Of a DNA stretch of 29,147 nt, positions 8,244 through 15,683 are shown in pieces; positions within the stretch are counted from its first letter, which is position 1, and every line of letters begins with the position of its first letter. The position numbers and the translations under genes are program-made. The stretch lies in the IMG/VR virus record IMGVR_UViG_3300042945_000451, positions 1-29,147 of that record; one strand, 5' to 3'. Below the pieces are notes generated by a model. The model worked only from the letters and a program-made list of their open reading frames with translations, did no database searches and was not told where the DNA came from. The DNA is from a virus.

Positions 8244-9112
8244 TGATTCTGATTGACAACAACCAAGTACTGTTGGGAAGCCTGTTCGCCCTTACTAAGG
8301 GCGATGCTTCTCAGTTTTCAGAAGACCTTCTACGACATACGGTGTTGAACATCTATCGTACATATCGACAGAAGTTCCGCGATGCCGGTGAGATTGTCCT
8401 GTGCCATGAGGGTGGTAAGTGCTGGCGTAACTCTGTATTCCCTCAGTATAAGCAGAACAGAAACAAAGCAAAGGCTGCCTCTGATGTGGATTGGAAGGCG
8501 ATTTACGGAATGATTGACGGTATCCGCGAAGAGATTCGTGATGTGTTTCCGTATCGTCACATGCGGGTTACTGGAGCAGAAGCAGACGATGTGATTGCAA
8601 CTTTGACCAAACACTTTTCTGCAAAAGAACAGATCGTGATTGTCTCTAGCGATAAAGACTTTAAGCAGTTGCAGATTTATCCAAATGTTCGGCAATGGAG
8701 TCCCATGACCAAGGGATTTGTGCCGTGCAAGGAACCTACCGAGTTCTTGATTGAGCATATCTTGGGTGGAGACTCAAGCGATGGTGTGCCTAATGTTCTA
8801 TCTGATGACGATTGCTTCGTCACAGACGGAAAGCGTCAGACTCCTCTCACGTCAAAGAAGGCGGAAGCGATCCACGAAAATCTTGTGGTACTGGGTAATA
8901 CCTTTGATGTTGGTGCAAACATGCCAGATAAAGTGAAAAGAAATTGGGATCGTAACCGATGTATGGTTGACTTCAGATACATACCTGTGGAGTTGGAGAA
9001 ATCCATTCTGCAAAAGTACGCAGACTCCACTCCTACGCGCAGGGGAAATATCCTCTCGTATTTGATGGAGCATAAGATGAAGAATCTAGTTGAAGTTGTA
9101 TCGGAGTTTTGA
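8243..9112 (+). CDS. rnh: RNase H / 5'-3' flap exonuclease (T4 Rnh family)
   Basis: Removes RNA primers from lagging-strand fragments and acts on flaps. The 289 residues fit T4 RNase H (305). FEN-family metal-binding positions are visible: D5 in ILIDNN, the basic cluster FPQYKQNRNK (about 68-77), the acidic patch GAEADDVIATL (about 111-121), VSSDKDFKQL (about 134-143) and the helix-hairpin-like GGDSSDGVPN (about 174-183). The start overlaps the stop of the preceding gene in TAATG, with GGAG at 8230-8233. The stop is immediately followed by the next ATG. In T4 rnh lies elsewhere in the genome; here it sits directly ahead of the clamp genes, where its product works. Confidence 0.92.
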   Translation: MILIDNNQVLLGSLFALTKGDASQFSEDLLRHTVLNIYRTYRQKFRDAGEIVLCHEGGKCWRNSVFPQYKQNRNKAKAASDVDWKAIYGMIDGIREEIRDVFPYRHMRVTGAEADDVIATLTKHFSAKEQIVIVSSDKDFKQLQIYPNVRQWSPMTKGFVPCKEPTEFLIEHILGGDSSDGVPNVLSDDDCFVTDGKRQTPLTSKKAEAIHENLVVLGNTFDVGANMPDKVKRNWDRNRCMVDFRYIPVELEKSILQKYADSTPTRRGNILSYLMEHKMKNLVEVVSEF

Positions 9113-9310
9113 ATGAGCAGAGAATGGAACAATTGGGATGAAACTGGTTCGTTTGAACGCTTTCATAAGGATCGCGGCATAAAGAAAAAGCAAAAGCGCG
9201 GCGACCGACATTCGCAGAAGCAAAAAATGCGAGAAGCATCTTCTGACATTGAGAGATACGAAGACGATTCATTTGAGGAGTACCGAGATGAGCGCACCAA
9301 ACAACGGTAA
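9113..9310 (+). CDS. Small highly charged hypothetical protein
   Basis: A 65-residue protein with WNNWDE near the start, a lysine/arginine-rich centre (GIKKKQKRGDRHSQKQK) and an acidic, tyrosine-containing C-terminal third (IERYEDDSFEEYRDE). It begins directly after the RNase H stop with GGAG at 9103-9106, six bases from the ATG, which is good support for translation. Its last 23 bases overlap the next gene. No cysteine, signal or membrane segment is seen. The function is not recognised; being wedged between RNase H and the clamp suggests a replication-associated accessory factor, but only by position. Confidence 0.72.
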   Translation: MSREWNNWDETGSFERFHKDRGIKKKQKRGDRHSQKQKMREASSDIERYEDDSFEEYRDERTKQR

Positions 9311-9839
9311 GAAAATTATTGCTACTGGTGGGTGGTCTAAATCACCAAATGCTAGAACACCTGCTGCATTACCAGTACCAACTCCAGTATCAACTCCAGG
9401 ACCACAGCATCCACCGTCTTTACTGAACAAAGTAAAGAGTGCTGTTGAAGCATACGCTTCTCGCGGAATTACGCAAGATAAACGATGCACCGAAGATATC
9501 AAGAAAACTAGATTGGTTTCTTGTCATGGCGATCCCGAACGCGGAATTGCCCCCTGTCCATTTAGACGCGACAGTAGCGCAGAAGAAGGTAGATACTACT
9601 GCGGTGAGTGTGGGTGCGGAGATAGAAAAGCAACATGGCTAAATGCAAAGCAGCCAGATGACTACACCAAACTAGACTTTCCTAAAGTGGTGTGTCCTCT
9701 TAATATGCCTGGATTTAGCAACTACACTCCTAGTGCAGATGAAAGCGTAGAAAGAAGAATGCGATACGACTTTAGCCGAAAGGAGCAGATCGAAAGGCAA
9801 GTTGACCTAACGATCAAGCAAACAGATGAGAAGAGTTAA
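9288..9839 (+). CDS. Cysteine-rich hypothetical protein, putative zinc ribbon
   Basis: A 183-residue protein. The start at 9288 (MSAPNN) is preferred over an in-frame ATG at 9249 because GAGGAG (9275-9280) lies seven bases before it. The N-terminal part is low-complexity and proline/threonine-rich (about 22-45). The middle has a cysteine cluster: C in SCHGD, C in APCPF, then YYCGECGCGD (about 119-128), which could bind zinc. After it comes the tryptophan-containing segment TWLNAKQPDDY, a further cysteine (VVCPL) and a charged C-terminal helix. I recognise no family beyond a possible zinc ribbon. It overlaps both the 65-residue ORF before it and a small ORF after it. Confidence 0.75.
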   Translation: MSAPNNGKKIIATGGWSKSPNARTPAALPVPTPVSTPGPQHPPSLLNKVKSAVEAYASRGITQDKRCTEDIKKTRLVSCHGDPERGIAPCPFRRDSSAEEGRYYCGECGCGDRKATWLNAKQPDDYTKLDFPKVVCPLNMPGFSNYTPSADESVERRMRYDFSRKEQIERQVDLTIKQTDEKS

Positions 9840-9972
9840 TAGACCAACCCGGACCGGGGGAGCAGCACGGCAGACGCCTCGGCAACCAATCGATCCTAAG
9901 GCCAGGCAGATAAACTCTGCACCACCAAATCCCCCAAAACCCAAAGGTTGTGGTTGCAAGAAATCAAAGTGA
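9826..9972 (+). CDS. Possible 48-residue basic, proline-rich peptide with CGC tail
   Basis: An open frame from ATG 9826 to TGA 9972 fills the space before the clamp promoter. It starts inside the end of the previous gene (14-base overlap). The predicted peptide is rich in arginine, proline and glutamine and ends in PKGCGCKKSK. The upstream Shine-Dalgarno is poor. Support is limited to the unbroken frame, the coupling-type overlap and the non-random composition. Its stop lies just ahead of the -10 box for gene 45. Confidence 0.4.
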   Translation: MRRVNRPTRTGGAARQTPRQPIDPKARQINSAPPNPPKPKGCGCKKSK

Positions 9973-9981
9973 AAGTATACT
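9954..9981 (+). promoter_or_regulatory. Promoter for the clamp operon, TTGCAA-N16-TATACT
   Basis: The -35 box TTGCAA (9954-9959) and -10 box TATACT (9976-9981) are spaced by 16 bases, the same geometry as at 7101 and 21800. The predicted start near 9988 leaves a leader of about 22 bases that contains the GGAG (10001-10004) used by gene 45. This would let the clamp, clamp loader, GroES-like and RegA genes be expressed as their own unit. Confidence 0.6.
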
Positions 9982-10009
9982 ATACGAACCCCTACAGAAT
10001 GGAGACATA

Positions 10010-10729
10010 ATGACTGCTACTGCTACTGAAAATGAAACTGGTATGAAACTATCTCAAGAAACTCTTGCTGTTCTCAAGAACTTCGCTTCTCTGAACTCTA
10101 ACATTCTCATCCGTCCTGGCAACACTATTGCTACGGTGACTCCCGTGAAGAATGTTATGGCGGAGGCAACAGTTGACGAAACCTTTGATGTTGAGTTTGG
10201 TATTTGGGACTTGAACAAGTTCCTTGGTGTGATCTCGTTGTTCAAGGAACCAATGCTGACTTTCGGAGAGAAGTCCGTTGTTGTCTCTGATGCTACTCGC
10301 AAGAACGCTCCGAGCGTGAACTATTACTACTGCGAACCAAGCCTGTTGACTTCGCCCAAGAAGAGCATCACCATGCCCGATATTCTTGTGTCGTTCAAGT
10401 TGACGGCAGACAATGTTGCCGAGATTATGCGTGCCAGTTCGGTGTTACAGGTTGGTGATATCTCCGTGCGCGGAACAAAGGACAAGATCGAAGTTGTTGT
10501 TCTTGATAAGGCAGACAAGGGTTCCAATACCTACTCTATTGTTGTTGGTGAGAACAAGGCAAAGACCAAGTTTGATATCCACATGAAGGTAGACAATCTG
10601 AAACTCATGGCGGGCGACTACGATGTTCATATTAGCAAGAGCATTGTAGCCAAGTTCTCGCATTGCAGTAAGGATCTAACTTACTTCGTTGCGCTTGAGG
10701 CGACTTCTAGTACTGCCTCTAAGGAGTAA
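10010..10729 (+). CDS. 45: DNA polymerase sliding clamp gp45
   Basis: Trimeric processivity clamp for the gp43 polymerase, loaded by gp44/gp62, and in T4 also a partner of late transcription. The frame extends back to 9950, but the ATG at 10010 is chosen because GGAG (10001-10004) is five bases upstream and the promoter lies in between; this gives 239 residues against 228 in T4. The N-terminus is MTATATENETG, then MKLSQETLAVLKNFASLNSNILIRPGN, typical of T4-type clamps, and ...EFGIWDLNKFLGVISLF. The identification rests on this plus position directly before gp44. The first seven residues are identical to those of gp44, a possible sign of shared translational control. Confidence 0.93.
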   Translation: MTATATENETGMKLSQETLAVLKNFASLNSNILIRPGNTIATVTPVKNVMAEATVDETFDVEFGIWDLNKFLGVISLFKEPMLTFGEKSVVVSDATRKNAPSVNYYYCEPSLLTSPKKSITMPDILVSFKLTADNVAEIMRASSVLQVGDISVRGTKDKIEVVVLDKADKGSNTYSIVVGENKAKTKFDIHMKVDNLKLMAGDYDVHISKSIVAKFSHCSKDLTYFVALEATSSTASKE

Positions 10730-10731
10730 AT

Positions 10732-11679
10732 ATGACTGCTACGGCAACCGAATACCTTTGGGTGGAGAAGTACCGCCCAAAGGTGATCGCGGATTGTATT
10801 CTTCCGTCCGCAATGAAGAAGACCTTCACCGATATGGTGGAATCAGGGGAGGTGCAGAATCTCCTGCTATCAGGTGGTGCAGGATGCGGAAAGACTACAG
10901 TTGCCCGCGCTCTGTGTAGTGAACTAGACGCAGACTACATCATTGTTAACTGCTCAGAAGACGGTAACATTGATACGCTGCGTACTCGCATTCGTAACTT
11001 TGCGAGTACAGTTTCCATGTCAGGAAACAAGAAGGTTGTGATCCTAGACGAGTTTGACTACTCCAACGCTCAAAGCACACAGCCTGCTTTGCGTGGATTC
11101 ATGGAAGAGTTCAGCGCAAACTGCAGGTTTGTTCTGACTTGTAACTTTAAGAACAGGATCATTGAACCGCTACACTCGCGGTGTACTTGCATTAACTTTC
11201 AGATCCCAACCAAAGAACGCCCCGGCCTCGCAAAGCAAATGCTTCAGCGTGTCAAGGGTATCTTGGATGCCGAAGGGGTTGCTTACGATGACAAGGTGCT
11301 TGTAGAACTCATTATGAAGCACTTTCCCGACTTCCGCCGCATCTTGAATGAGTTGCAGCGGTACTCGGTGTCTGGCAAAATTGATGTCGGTATCTTGACC
11401 CAACTTGGTGAAATCAAGATCAAGGAACTCATTTCTGCCTTGAAGCAAAAGGATTTTACATCGGTTCGTAAGTGGGTGGTGGAGAACTCTGATGCAGATT
11501 CAGCATCTCTGTTCCGCAAGATTTACGAGTCTATGTACGAGTGCTTTGCTCCGTCTAGCATTCCGAAACTGGTGTTGATTCTTGCTGAATACCAATACAA
11601 GGCAGCATTTGTTGCCGATGCAGAGATCAATATGACTGCTTGCTTGACTGAGATTATGATGGAGTGCGAGTTCAAATGA
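10732..11679 (+). CDS. 44: Clamp loader large subunit gp44 (AAA+ ATPase)
   Basis: ATPase subunit that with gp62 opens the gp45 ring and places it on primer-template DNA. The 315 residues (T4: 319) include WVEKYRPK near the N-terminus, Walker A GGAGCGKT (48-55), Walker B VVILDEFD (102-109), the arginine-finger motif HSRC (148-151) and an RFC-like C-terminal helical collar. AAGGAG (10721-10726) lies five bases before the ATG and only two bases separate it from gene 45. The stop overlaps the GroES-like start in ATGA (11676-11679). Confidence 0.97.
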   Translation: MTATATEYLWVEKYRPKVIADCILPSAMKKTFTDMVESGEVQNLLLSGGAGCGKTTVARALCSELDADYIIVNCSEDGNIDTLRTRIRNFASTVSMSGNKKVVILDEFDYSNAQSTQPALRGFMEEFSANCRFVLTCNFKNRIIEPLHSRCTCINFQIPTKERPGLAKQMLQRVKGILDAEGVAYDDKVLVELIMKHFPDFRRILNELQRYSVSGKIDVGILTQLGEIKIKELISALKQKDFTSVRKWVVENSDADSASLFRKIYESMYECFAPSSIPKLVLILAEYQYKAAFVADAEINMTACLTEIMMECEFK

Positions 11680-11951
11680 TGCCGTTTAGACCAATTGGCA
11701 AATGGATTGCGGTACGAACTGATCTTGGAAAAGAAAAGAAGACCGAGAGTGGTATCATCTTTAAGGACGATAAGACTAAAGGACACTATGTCATTGCCGA
11801 AGTTGTTGCAGTTGGCAATGATCTAACTGAGGATGTTCGCGTTGGTGATACGGTATATTGGGAACTGGCAACCAATCGTGGAAATCATTACGGCGATCTA
11901 GACTTGGTGCATCAGGATCATATTGCATTGGTGGTGAGAGATGACGCTTAA
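11676..11951 (+). CDS. GroES-like co-chaperonin (Cpn10)
   Basis: A 91-residue Cpn10 homologue. It begins with PFRPIGKWIAVRTD, then a mobile-loop region with SGIIFKDD matching the canonical GGIVL contact for GroEL, followed by GEV-like AEVVAVGND, VRVGDTVYWE and the C-terminal DHIALVV strand. T4 uses the unrelated-looking but structurally similar gp31 to fold its capsid protein with host GroEL; this protein is a recognisable GroES instead. The start at 11676 overlaps the gp44 stop by ATGA; a second ATG at 11679 is also possible. It overlaps gp62 by 11 bases. Placement inside the clamp-loader pair is unusual and suggests it could be co-expressed for folding replication proteins. Confidence 0.85.
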   Translation: MMPFRPIGKWIAVRTDLGKEKKTESGIIFKDDKTKGHYVIAEVVAVGNDLTEDVRVGDTVYWELATNRGNHYGDLDLVHQDHIALVVRDDA

Positions 11952-12321
11952 ACTAACCGACTACTTGAACGCCATCAATGTAAACAAGAATCCGCTGTGC
12001 GACGAGGAGCATGACGAGAAGGGGTACATTCCATTCTTGGTGAACAGAGGACTGTCTTACTTTCCCGATACCATTCTGCAAGCAAACGAAATGAATCGGT
12101 ACGGTGCCTTGCGTAAGCGGATGCAGTTTGATTTCTTGCGCCATAGTGTTCGTGCCAGAAAGCGTTTCAGCAAGTGGTTCAAGGCAGAGGAAGCGCAGAA
12201 TCTGGCATCTATCAAAGAGCGTTACGGTTGCTCTGATGCTAAGGCTAAAGATATCATGCGAGTCCTGACCCCTGAGCAAATCGCAGACATTGTGCGCTCA
12301 ACCTATAGAGGTGGCGCCTAA
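11941..12321 (+). CDS. 62: Clamp loader small subunit gp62
   Basis: Non-ATPase partner of gp44. The 126 residues are shorter than T4 gp62 (187) but retain its pattern: FLVNRGLSYFPDTILQANEMN (compare T4 FMVENALSQFPE...AMNL), a central FLRHSVRARKRFSKWFK segment like T4 RGKRYGKWAK, and the helical KERYGCSDAKAKDIMRVL. T4-like marine phages commonly have the short form. The gene starts within the GroES-like gene and lies directly ahead of regA, the expected order. Confidence 0.85.
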   Translation: MTLKLTDYLNAINVNKNPLCDEEHDEKGYIPFLVNRGLSYFPDTILQANEMNRYGALRKRMQFDFLRHSVRARKRFSKWFKAEEAQNLASIKERYGCSDAKAKDIMRVLTPEQIADIVRSTYRGGA

Positions 12322-12355
12322 GTTATCGTGTTCCTACATATTTGTAAAGATGAGG

Positions 12356-12361
12356 CATACT
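12356..12361 (+). promoter_or_regulatory. regA: Possible -10 element before regA
   Basis: In the 62-base gap after gene 62, CATACT (12356-12361) resembles the TATACT boxes elsewhere in the window. No good -35 sits 16-17 bases upstream; TTCCTA (12331-12336) is 19 bases away. If used, transcription would start near 12368, ahead of GGAG and the ATG at 12384. Confidence 0.25.
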
Positions 12362-12383
12362 CATTGGCATGGAGTGCATATGT

Positions 12384-12794
12384 ATGGAATACCAACCGAA
12401 AATCACCGTTGAAGAACTAGTAGAGATCACGCTGGCAAAGCCAGACGATTTCCTAAAGGTAAAAGAAACCTTAACCCGTATTGGGATTTCCTCCAAGACT
12501 GAGAAGAAACTGTATCAGTCTTGCCATATTCTACACAAGCGGGGCAAATACTACATCGTACACTTTAAGGAACTGTTTGCGCTCGACGGCCTGCCGTCCA
12601 CTCTGACCGAGGCCGATATCGCCAGGCGCAATACCATTGTGACATTGCTAGACGAGTGGGGACTTGTAAAAAATGTTGACCCCGCGAAGACTGCAAATGT
12701 TGCCGCAGGTCTTGGGCAAATCAAGATTATTCCGCATAAAGAAAAGGGAGATTGGGAACTGGTTCCCAAGTATCATATCGGTAAAAAGTTCTAA
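12384..12794 (+). CDS. regA: Translational repressor RegA
   Basis: Sequence-specific mRNA-binding repressor of early messages; in T4 it targets the start regions of genes 44, 45, rIIB and others and its own message. The match to T4 RegA is strong: EITLAKPDDFLKVKETLTRIGI, LYQSCHILHKRGKYYIVHFKE, DEWGL and the C-terminal WELVPKYHIG. ATG 12384 is favoured because GGAG (12371-12374) is nine bases upstream, giving 136 residues; an upstream in-frame ATG at 12369 would give 141. Either way about 15-20 residues precede the position where T4 RegA starts. In T4 the polymerase gene follows directly; here about 9.4 kb of cargo comes between. Confidence 0.93.
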   Translation: MEYQPKITVEELVEITLAKPDDFLKVKETLTRIGISSKTEKKLYQSCHILHKRGKYYIVHFKELFALDGLPSTLTEADIARRNTIVTLLDEWGLVKNVDPAKTANVAAGLGQIKIIPHKEKGDWELVPKYHIGKKF

Positions 12795-12805
12795 GTGAGA
12801 GTGAC

Positions 12806-13480
12806 ATGAAAATCGACCTTCGTAATGTACAAACTAGATGGATTAATCTAGACCGAGCGACCCTTAACGCCAAGCAGATGACCGATCAATTTGATCGCTT
12901 GGGATTCACATCTCATATGCGAATCCCTGGCAGGATCATTCCTCCTCCCAAGTCTATGTCTCCCGCAAAACTCAAGGCATTCGGTACACATTTCATGGGA
13001 TGCGGACAAGCGCACATTGACGCCTTGTTATCAATCAACAAGGCGCCTGTTCTTGTGTTAGAAGATGATGCGCTTGCAACTGAAGCATTTGTTCCGAGCA
13101 TAGAAGTGCCAGACGATACTGATGCCGTGTATCTTGGGATTTCTCATGGAAATCAAAAGCAAGCAATCGTTGACTTGAACAATGGATGGTATAGAATCTT
13201 TGGTATGCTTGCAGCACACGCAGTACTCTATGTGTCCGATAGATACAAGAATTACGCAGCAGATATAGCGCACATGTGTCTATATTCTAAGCAGATTCCT
13301 ATGGACAATGGCTTTGCAGCAGCACAGTCTAAGTTCAAAGTAATTGCTGCTCCAGTTCCAATGTTCATCCAGTCCGCTCTGAGACAAAGCGAAAACAAGT
13401 GGCAAACTCTTACTGATCGTCCACTTGTTCCGACTCATGTACAAGCATTGAATGAGTTGATTCCTATTCCCTCTAAGTAA
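12806..13480 (+). CDS. Glycosyltransferase, family 25-like
   Basis: A 224-residue protein with the features of GT25 (LPS-type glycosyltransferase): an N-terminal RWINLDRATLNA strand and helix, GCGQAHIDALLSI (family pattern G-C-x-x-S-H), the acidic VLVLEDDAL (about 82-90) that would hold metal and nucleotide sugar, and a middle domain with GMLAAHAVLYVSD. Donor and acceptor are unknown. The Shine-Dalgarno is weak. It is the first gene of the cargo island, 11 bases after regA. Confidence 0.65.
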   Translation: MKIDLRNVQTRWINLDRATLNAKQMTDQFDRLGFTSHMRIPGRIIPPPKSMSPAKLKAFGTHFMGCGQAHIDALLSINKAPVLVLEDDALATEAFVPSIEVPDDTDAVYLGISHGNQKQAIVDLNNGWYRIFGMLAAHAVLYVSDRYKNYAADIAHMCLYSKQIPMDNGFAAAQSKFKVIAAPVPMFIQSALRQSENKWQTLTDRPLVPTHVQALNELIPIPSK

Positions 13481-13490
13481 TGGAGACATG

Positions 13491-14003
13491 ATGCAGTTTG
13501 GCTTTTATCAATTATACGCGAATGCCCCGCTTCCCACTTATGCAACCGAGCATTCTGCTTGCTTTGATTTGACGGCACATCTTGTAGATGATACTGGGCA
13601 TCTCAGAACGATTAAATCTGTCGATCCGCAGAACACTATGAGCGATATGCTCAGAGTCAGTTCTGATCTGACCATTCCCCCGCAAACTACTGTACTGATT
13701 CCAACTGGACTAATTGCGAAAATCCCTGTTGGATATTCTGTTCGTGTGCATATGCGATCCGGTGTTGCGTTAAAGCGCGGACTGATCTTACCGAATGGAG
13801 AAGGAATAATTGATGCAGACTACTTTGATGAGTTGTTCCTGATGGTCAGGAACGCATCAAGCGCCTTTGTTACAGTTAAACATGGCGAAAGAATTTGTCA
13901 GGGTGATCTAGTAAACACGATTCGATTACCTATTGAACAGATACATACTAGACCCAACCAAACCACAGATCGTTCAGGTGGGTTTGGATCAACAGGAGTG
14001 TAA
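13491..14003 (+). CDS. dut: dUTPase (trimeric family)
   Basis: Hydrolyses dUTP to dUMP, keeping uracil out of DNA and feeding dTMP synthesis. The five motifs appear in order in 170 residues: SACFDLTA (1), MRSGVALKRG (2), NGEGIIDADYFDELFLMVRN (3, with catalytic Asp), HGERICQGDLV (4) and the flexible glycine-rich DRSGGFGSTG (5). The start at 13491 is preferred over the adjacent ATG at 13488 because TGGAG (13481-13485) then has a five-base spacing. An extra stretch of about 25 residues lies between motifs 1 and 2, longer than in the bacterial enzyme. Confidence 0.92.
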   Translation: MQFGFYQLYANAPLPTYATEHSACFDLTAHLVDDTGHLRTIKSVDPQNTMSDMLRVSSDLTIPPQTTVLIPTGLIAKIPVGYSVRVHMRSGVALKRGLILPNGEGIIDADYFDELFLMVRNASSAFVTVKHGERICQGDLVNTIRLPIEQIHTRPNQTTDRSGGFGSTGV

Positions 14004-14009
14004 TACATT

Positions 14010-14336
14010 ATGACCCGTGATGAACTTTTGGCATGGCACAAATCAATCTGCGACTCTGGCCGCACACTTATGGATGCGAAGAACAGAGACTACGCAGGCA
14101 ATGACGGACTAGAACCGTTCGCAAATTTCACAAGAGTAGAATCAATGGGCATCTGCTCCACCGAGCAGGGGTTCTTGGTTCGTCTTACCGATAAGATGAG
14201 TAGACTTAGTTCGTTTGTAGAGTCTGGCAAACTTCATGTTTCCGATGAGAGTTTTATGGATACTTGTGTTGATGTAATCAACTACATGGTACTGTTGAGT
14301 GCTTACTTGAAAGAGAAAGAGAGATCAAAACAATGA
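14010..14336 (+). CDS. DUF1599 / MazG-like all-alpha NTP pyrophosphatase-type protein
   Basis: A 108-residue all-helical protein. KNRDYAGNDGLEPFANFTRVE, FLVRLTDKMSRLSSFVESGK and ESFMDTCVDVINYMVLLSAYL match the pattern I know from DUF1599 (nucleotide-modification-associated domain 1), related to MazG and phosphoribosyl-ATP pyrophosphohydrolases. The acidic residues in D-x-x-x-D-x-x-N-Y are typical of the metal site in that fold. Between the dUTPase and a glycosyltransferase it could hydrolyse an unwanted or modified dNTP. The stop overlaps the next start in ATGA. Confidence 0.65.
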   Translation: MTRDELLAWHKSICDSGRTLMDAKNRDYAGNDGLEPFANFTRVESMGICSTEQGFLVRLTDKMSRLSSFVESGKLHVSDESFMDTCVDVINYMVLLSAYLKEKERSKQ

Positions 14337-15673
14337 CAAAGAAAATGGAAAACGATAACCGTATTTTTATTCAGATTGCAGCGTATCGGGATCCTGAACT
14401 GGTTCCAACCATCAAGGATTGCTTAGACAAGGCCAAGCATCCTGAACGCCTGCGGTTTGGAATTTGTTGGCAACATGAACCAACGGATCCTTGGGACGCA
14501 GAACTAGCAGAGTTCAAAAACGATCCCCGGTTTAAGATCATTGATGTGCCATGGAATCAAAGTAAGGGAGCATGTTGGGCCCGTAATTCTATTCAAGAAC
14601 AACTGTATGATGGCGAAGAATACACTCTTCAACTGGATTCTCATCACCGATTTGCACAAGATTGGGACGAGACTCTGATTGGGTGGATTAAAGAGTTACA
14701 AGCAAAGGGTCATCGCAAACCTTTGCTAACTTCATATGTTACTCCGTTTAACCCGGAGCAACACAGAGGAAGACAACACGATGATATGTTGGAGAAGAAT
14801 CATGCCCTGTACTTGGAATTTGATAGATTTACTCCAGAGGGGTGCGTGTTCTTTAAACCACATTACATTGATGGTACAACCTTTTGGGCGGGTAATGGTA
14901 AAAAGTTTGCTGAATTAACCTCTCCCATTCCGTGTAGATTCTTTTCTGCACATTTTGCTTTTACCCTTGGTGATATGGTGAGAGAAGTTCCACATGATCC
15001 AAATTACTACTTTCACGGTGAAGAAATTTCGCTGGCGATGAGATGCTATACACACGGATATGATCTGTTTACGCCACATCGTAATGTGATATGGCACGAA
15101 TACACCCGAGAGTACAGAACCCACAAGCATTGGGTAGATCATGTAGACGAAAACAAAGAAAAACTTGTTGATGGTCTAAACTGGGTAGACAGAAACAACA
15201 TCTGTCACCACAGAAATCGTGTACTGTTTGAAATGGATTACGATCCAAATATCGTATTTGGCAAATATGGTAAGGGTAAAGAAAGAACTCTTCAGCAATA
15301 CGAAGAGTACGCACAACTCGACTTTAAGAAAAGATGCGAGATTTTGCCTGACAACAAGGTTCGTCATGCATCTCTACTGCGGTGGGATGAGAAACAATTT
15401 CATCAAGCAACTGATTTAGATTTTGTAGTGTGTGCTGTTCACAACGAACAGAATGATACTCTGTGGAGAGAAGACTTCAATCCTACTACTAAACCTTTTA
15501 TGTGGGATAGAAGTATAACCCCAACGGATTCTCTCCGAGAAGGGTACACTAAATTTGCCATATCATTTACATGCGATAAAGAAGCATCTCCATCTAAATT
15601 CATACTATGGCCTTATAGTAAGTCTAAGGGGTGGTTAAACAAAGTAGAGATTCCACTTTCATTTGGTTACTAA
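14333..15673 (+). CDS. GlcNAc-transferase-type glycosyltransferase with C-terminal extension
   Basis: A 446-residue protein. Residues about 10-290 match the GNT1/Skp1-type GlcNAc transferase family: IFIQIAAYRDPELVPTIKDCL, LRFGICWQHEP, ARNSIQEQLYDGEEYTLQLDSHHRF (DSHHRF as the metal/donor site in place of DxD), the FFSAHFAF acceptor region and YYFHGEEISLAMRCYTHGYD followed by HEYTRE. About 110 C-terminal residues after 330 (LDFVVCAVHNEQND, WPYSKSKGWLNKVEI) look beta-rich and are not part of that family, possibly a carbohydrate- or protein-binding module. Start overlaps the DUF1599 stop by ATGA. Target unknown. Confidence 0.75.
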   Translation: MTKKMENDNRIFIQIAAYRDPELVPTIKDCLDKAKHPERLRFGICWQHEPTDPWDAELAEFKNDPRFKIIDVPWNQSKGACWARNSIQEQLYDGEEYTLQLDSHHRFAQDWDETLIGWIKELQAKGHRKPLLTSYVTPFNPEQHRGRQHDDMLEKNHALYLEFDRFTPEGCVFFKPHYIDGTTFWAGNGKKFAELTSPIPCRFFSAHFAFTLGDMVREVPHDPNYYFHGEEISLAMRCYTHGYDLFTPHRNVIWHEYTREYRTHKHWVDHVDENKEKLVDGLNWVDRNNICHHRNRVLFEMDYDPNIVFGKYGKGKERTLQQYEEYAQLDFKKRCEILPDNKVRHASLLRWDEKQFHQATDLDFVVCAVHNEQNDTLWREDFNPTTKPFMWDRSITPTDSLREGYTKFAISFTCDKEASPSKFILWPYSKSKGWLNKVEIPLSFGY

Positions 15674-15683
15674 GTAATCTCAC

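Noticed and set aside
9950-10009. N-terminal extension of gp45 from an upstream in-frame GTG at 9950
   Set aside because: It would start before the promoter boxes and skip the good GGAG at 10001; the ATG at 10010 gives the expected clamp length.
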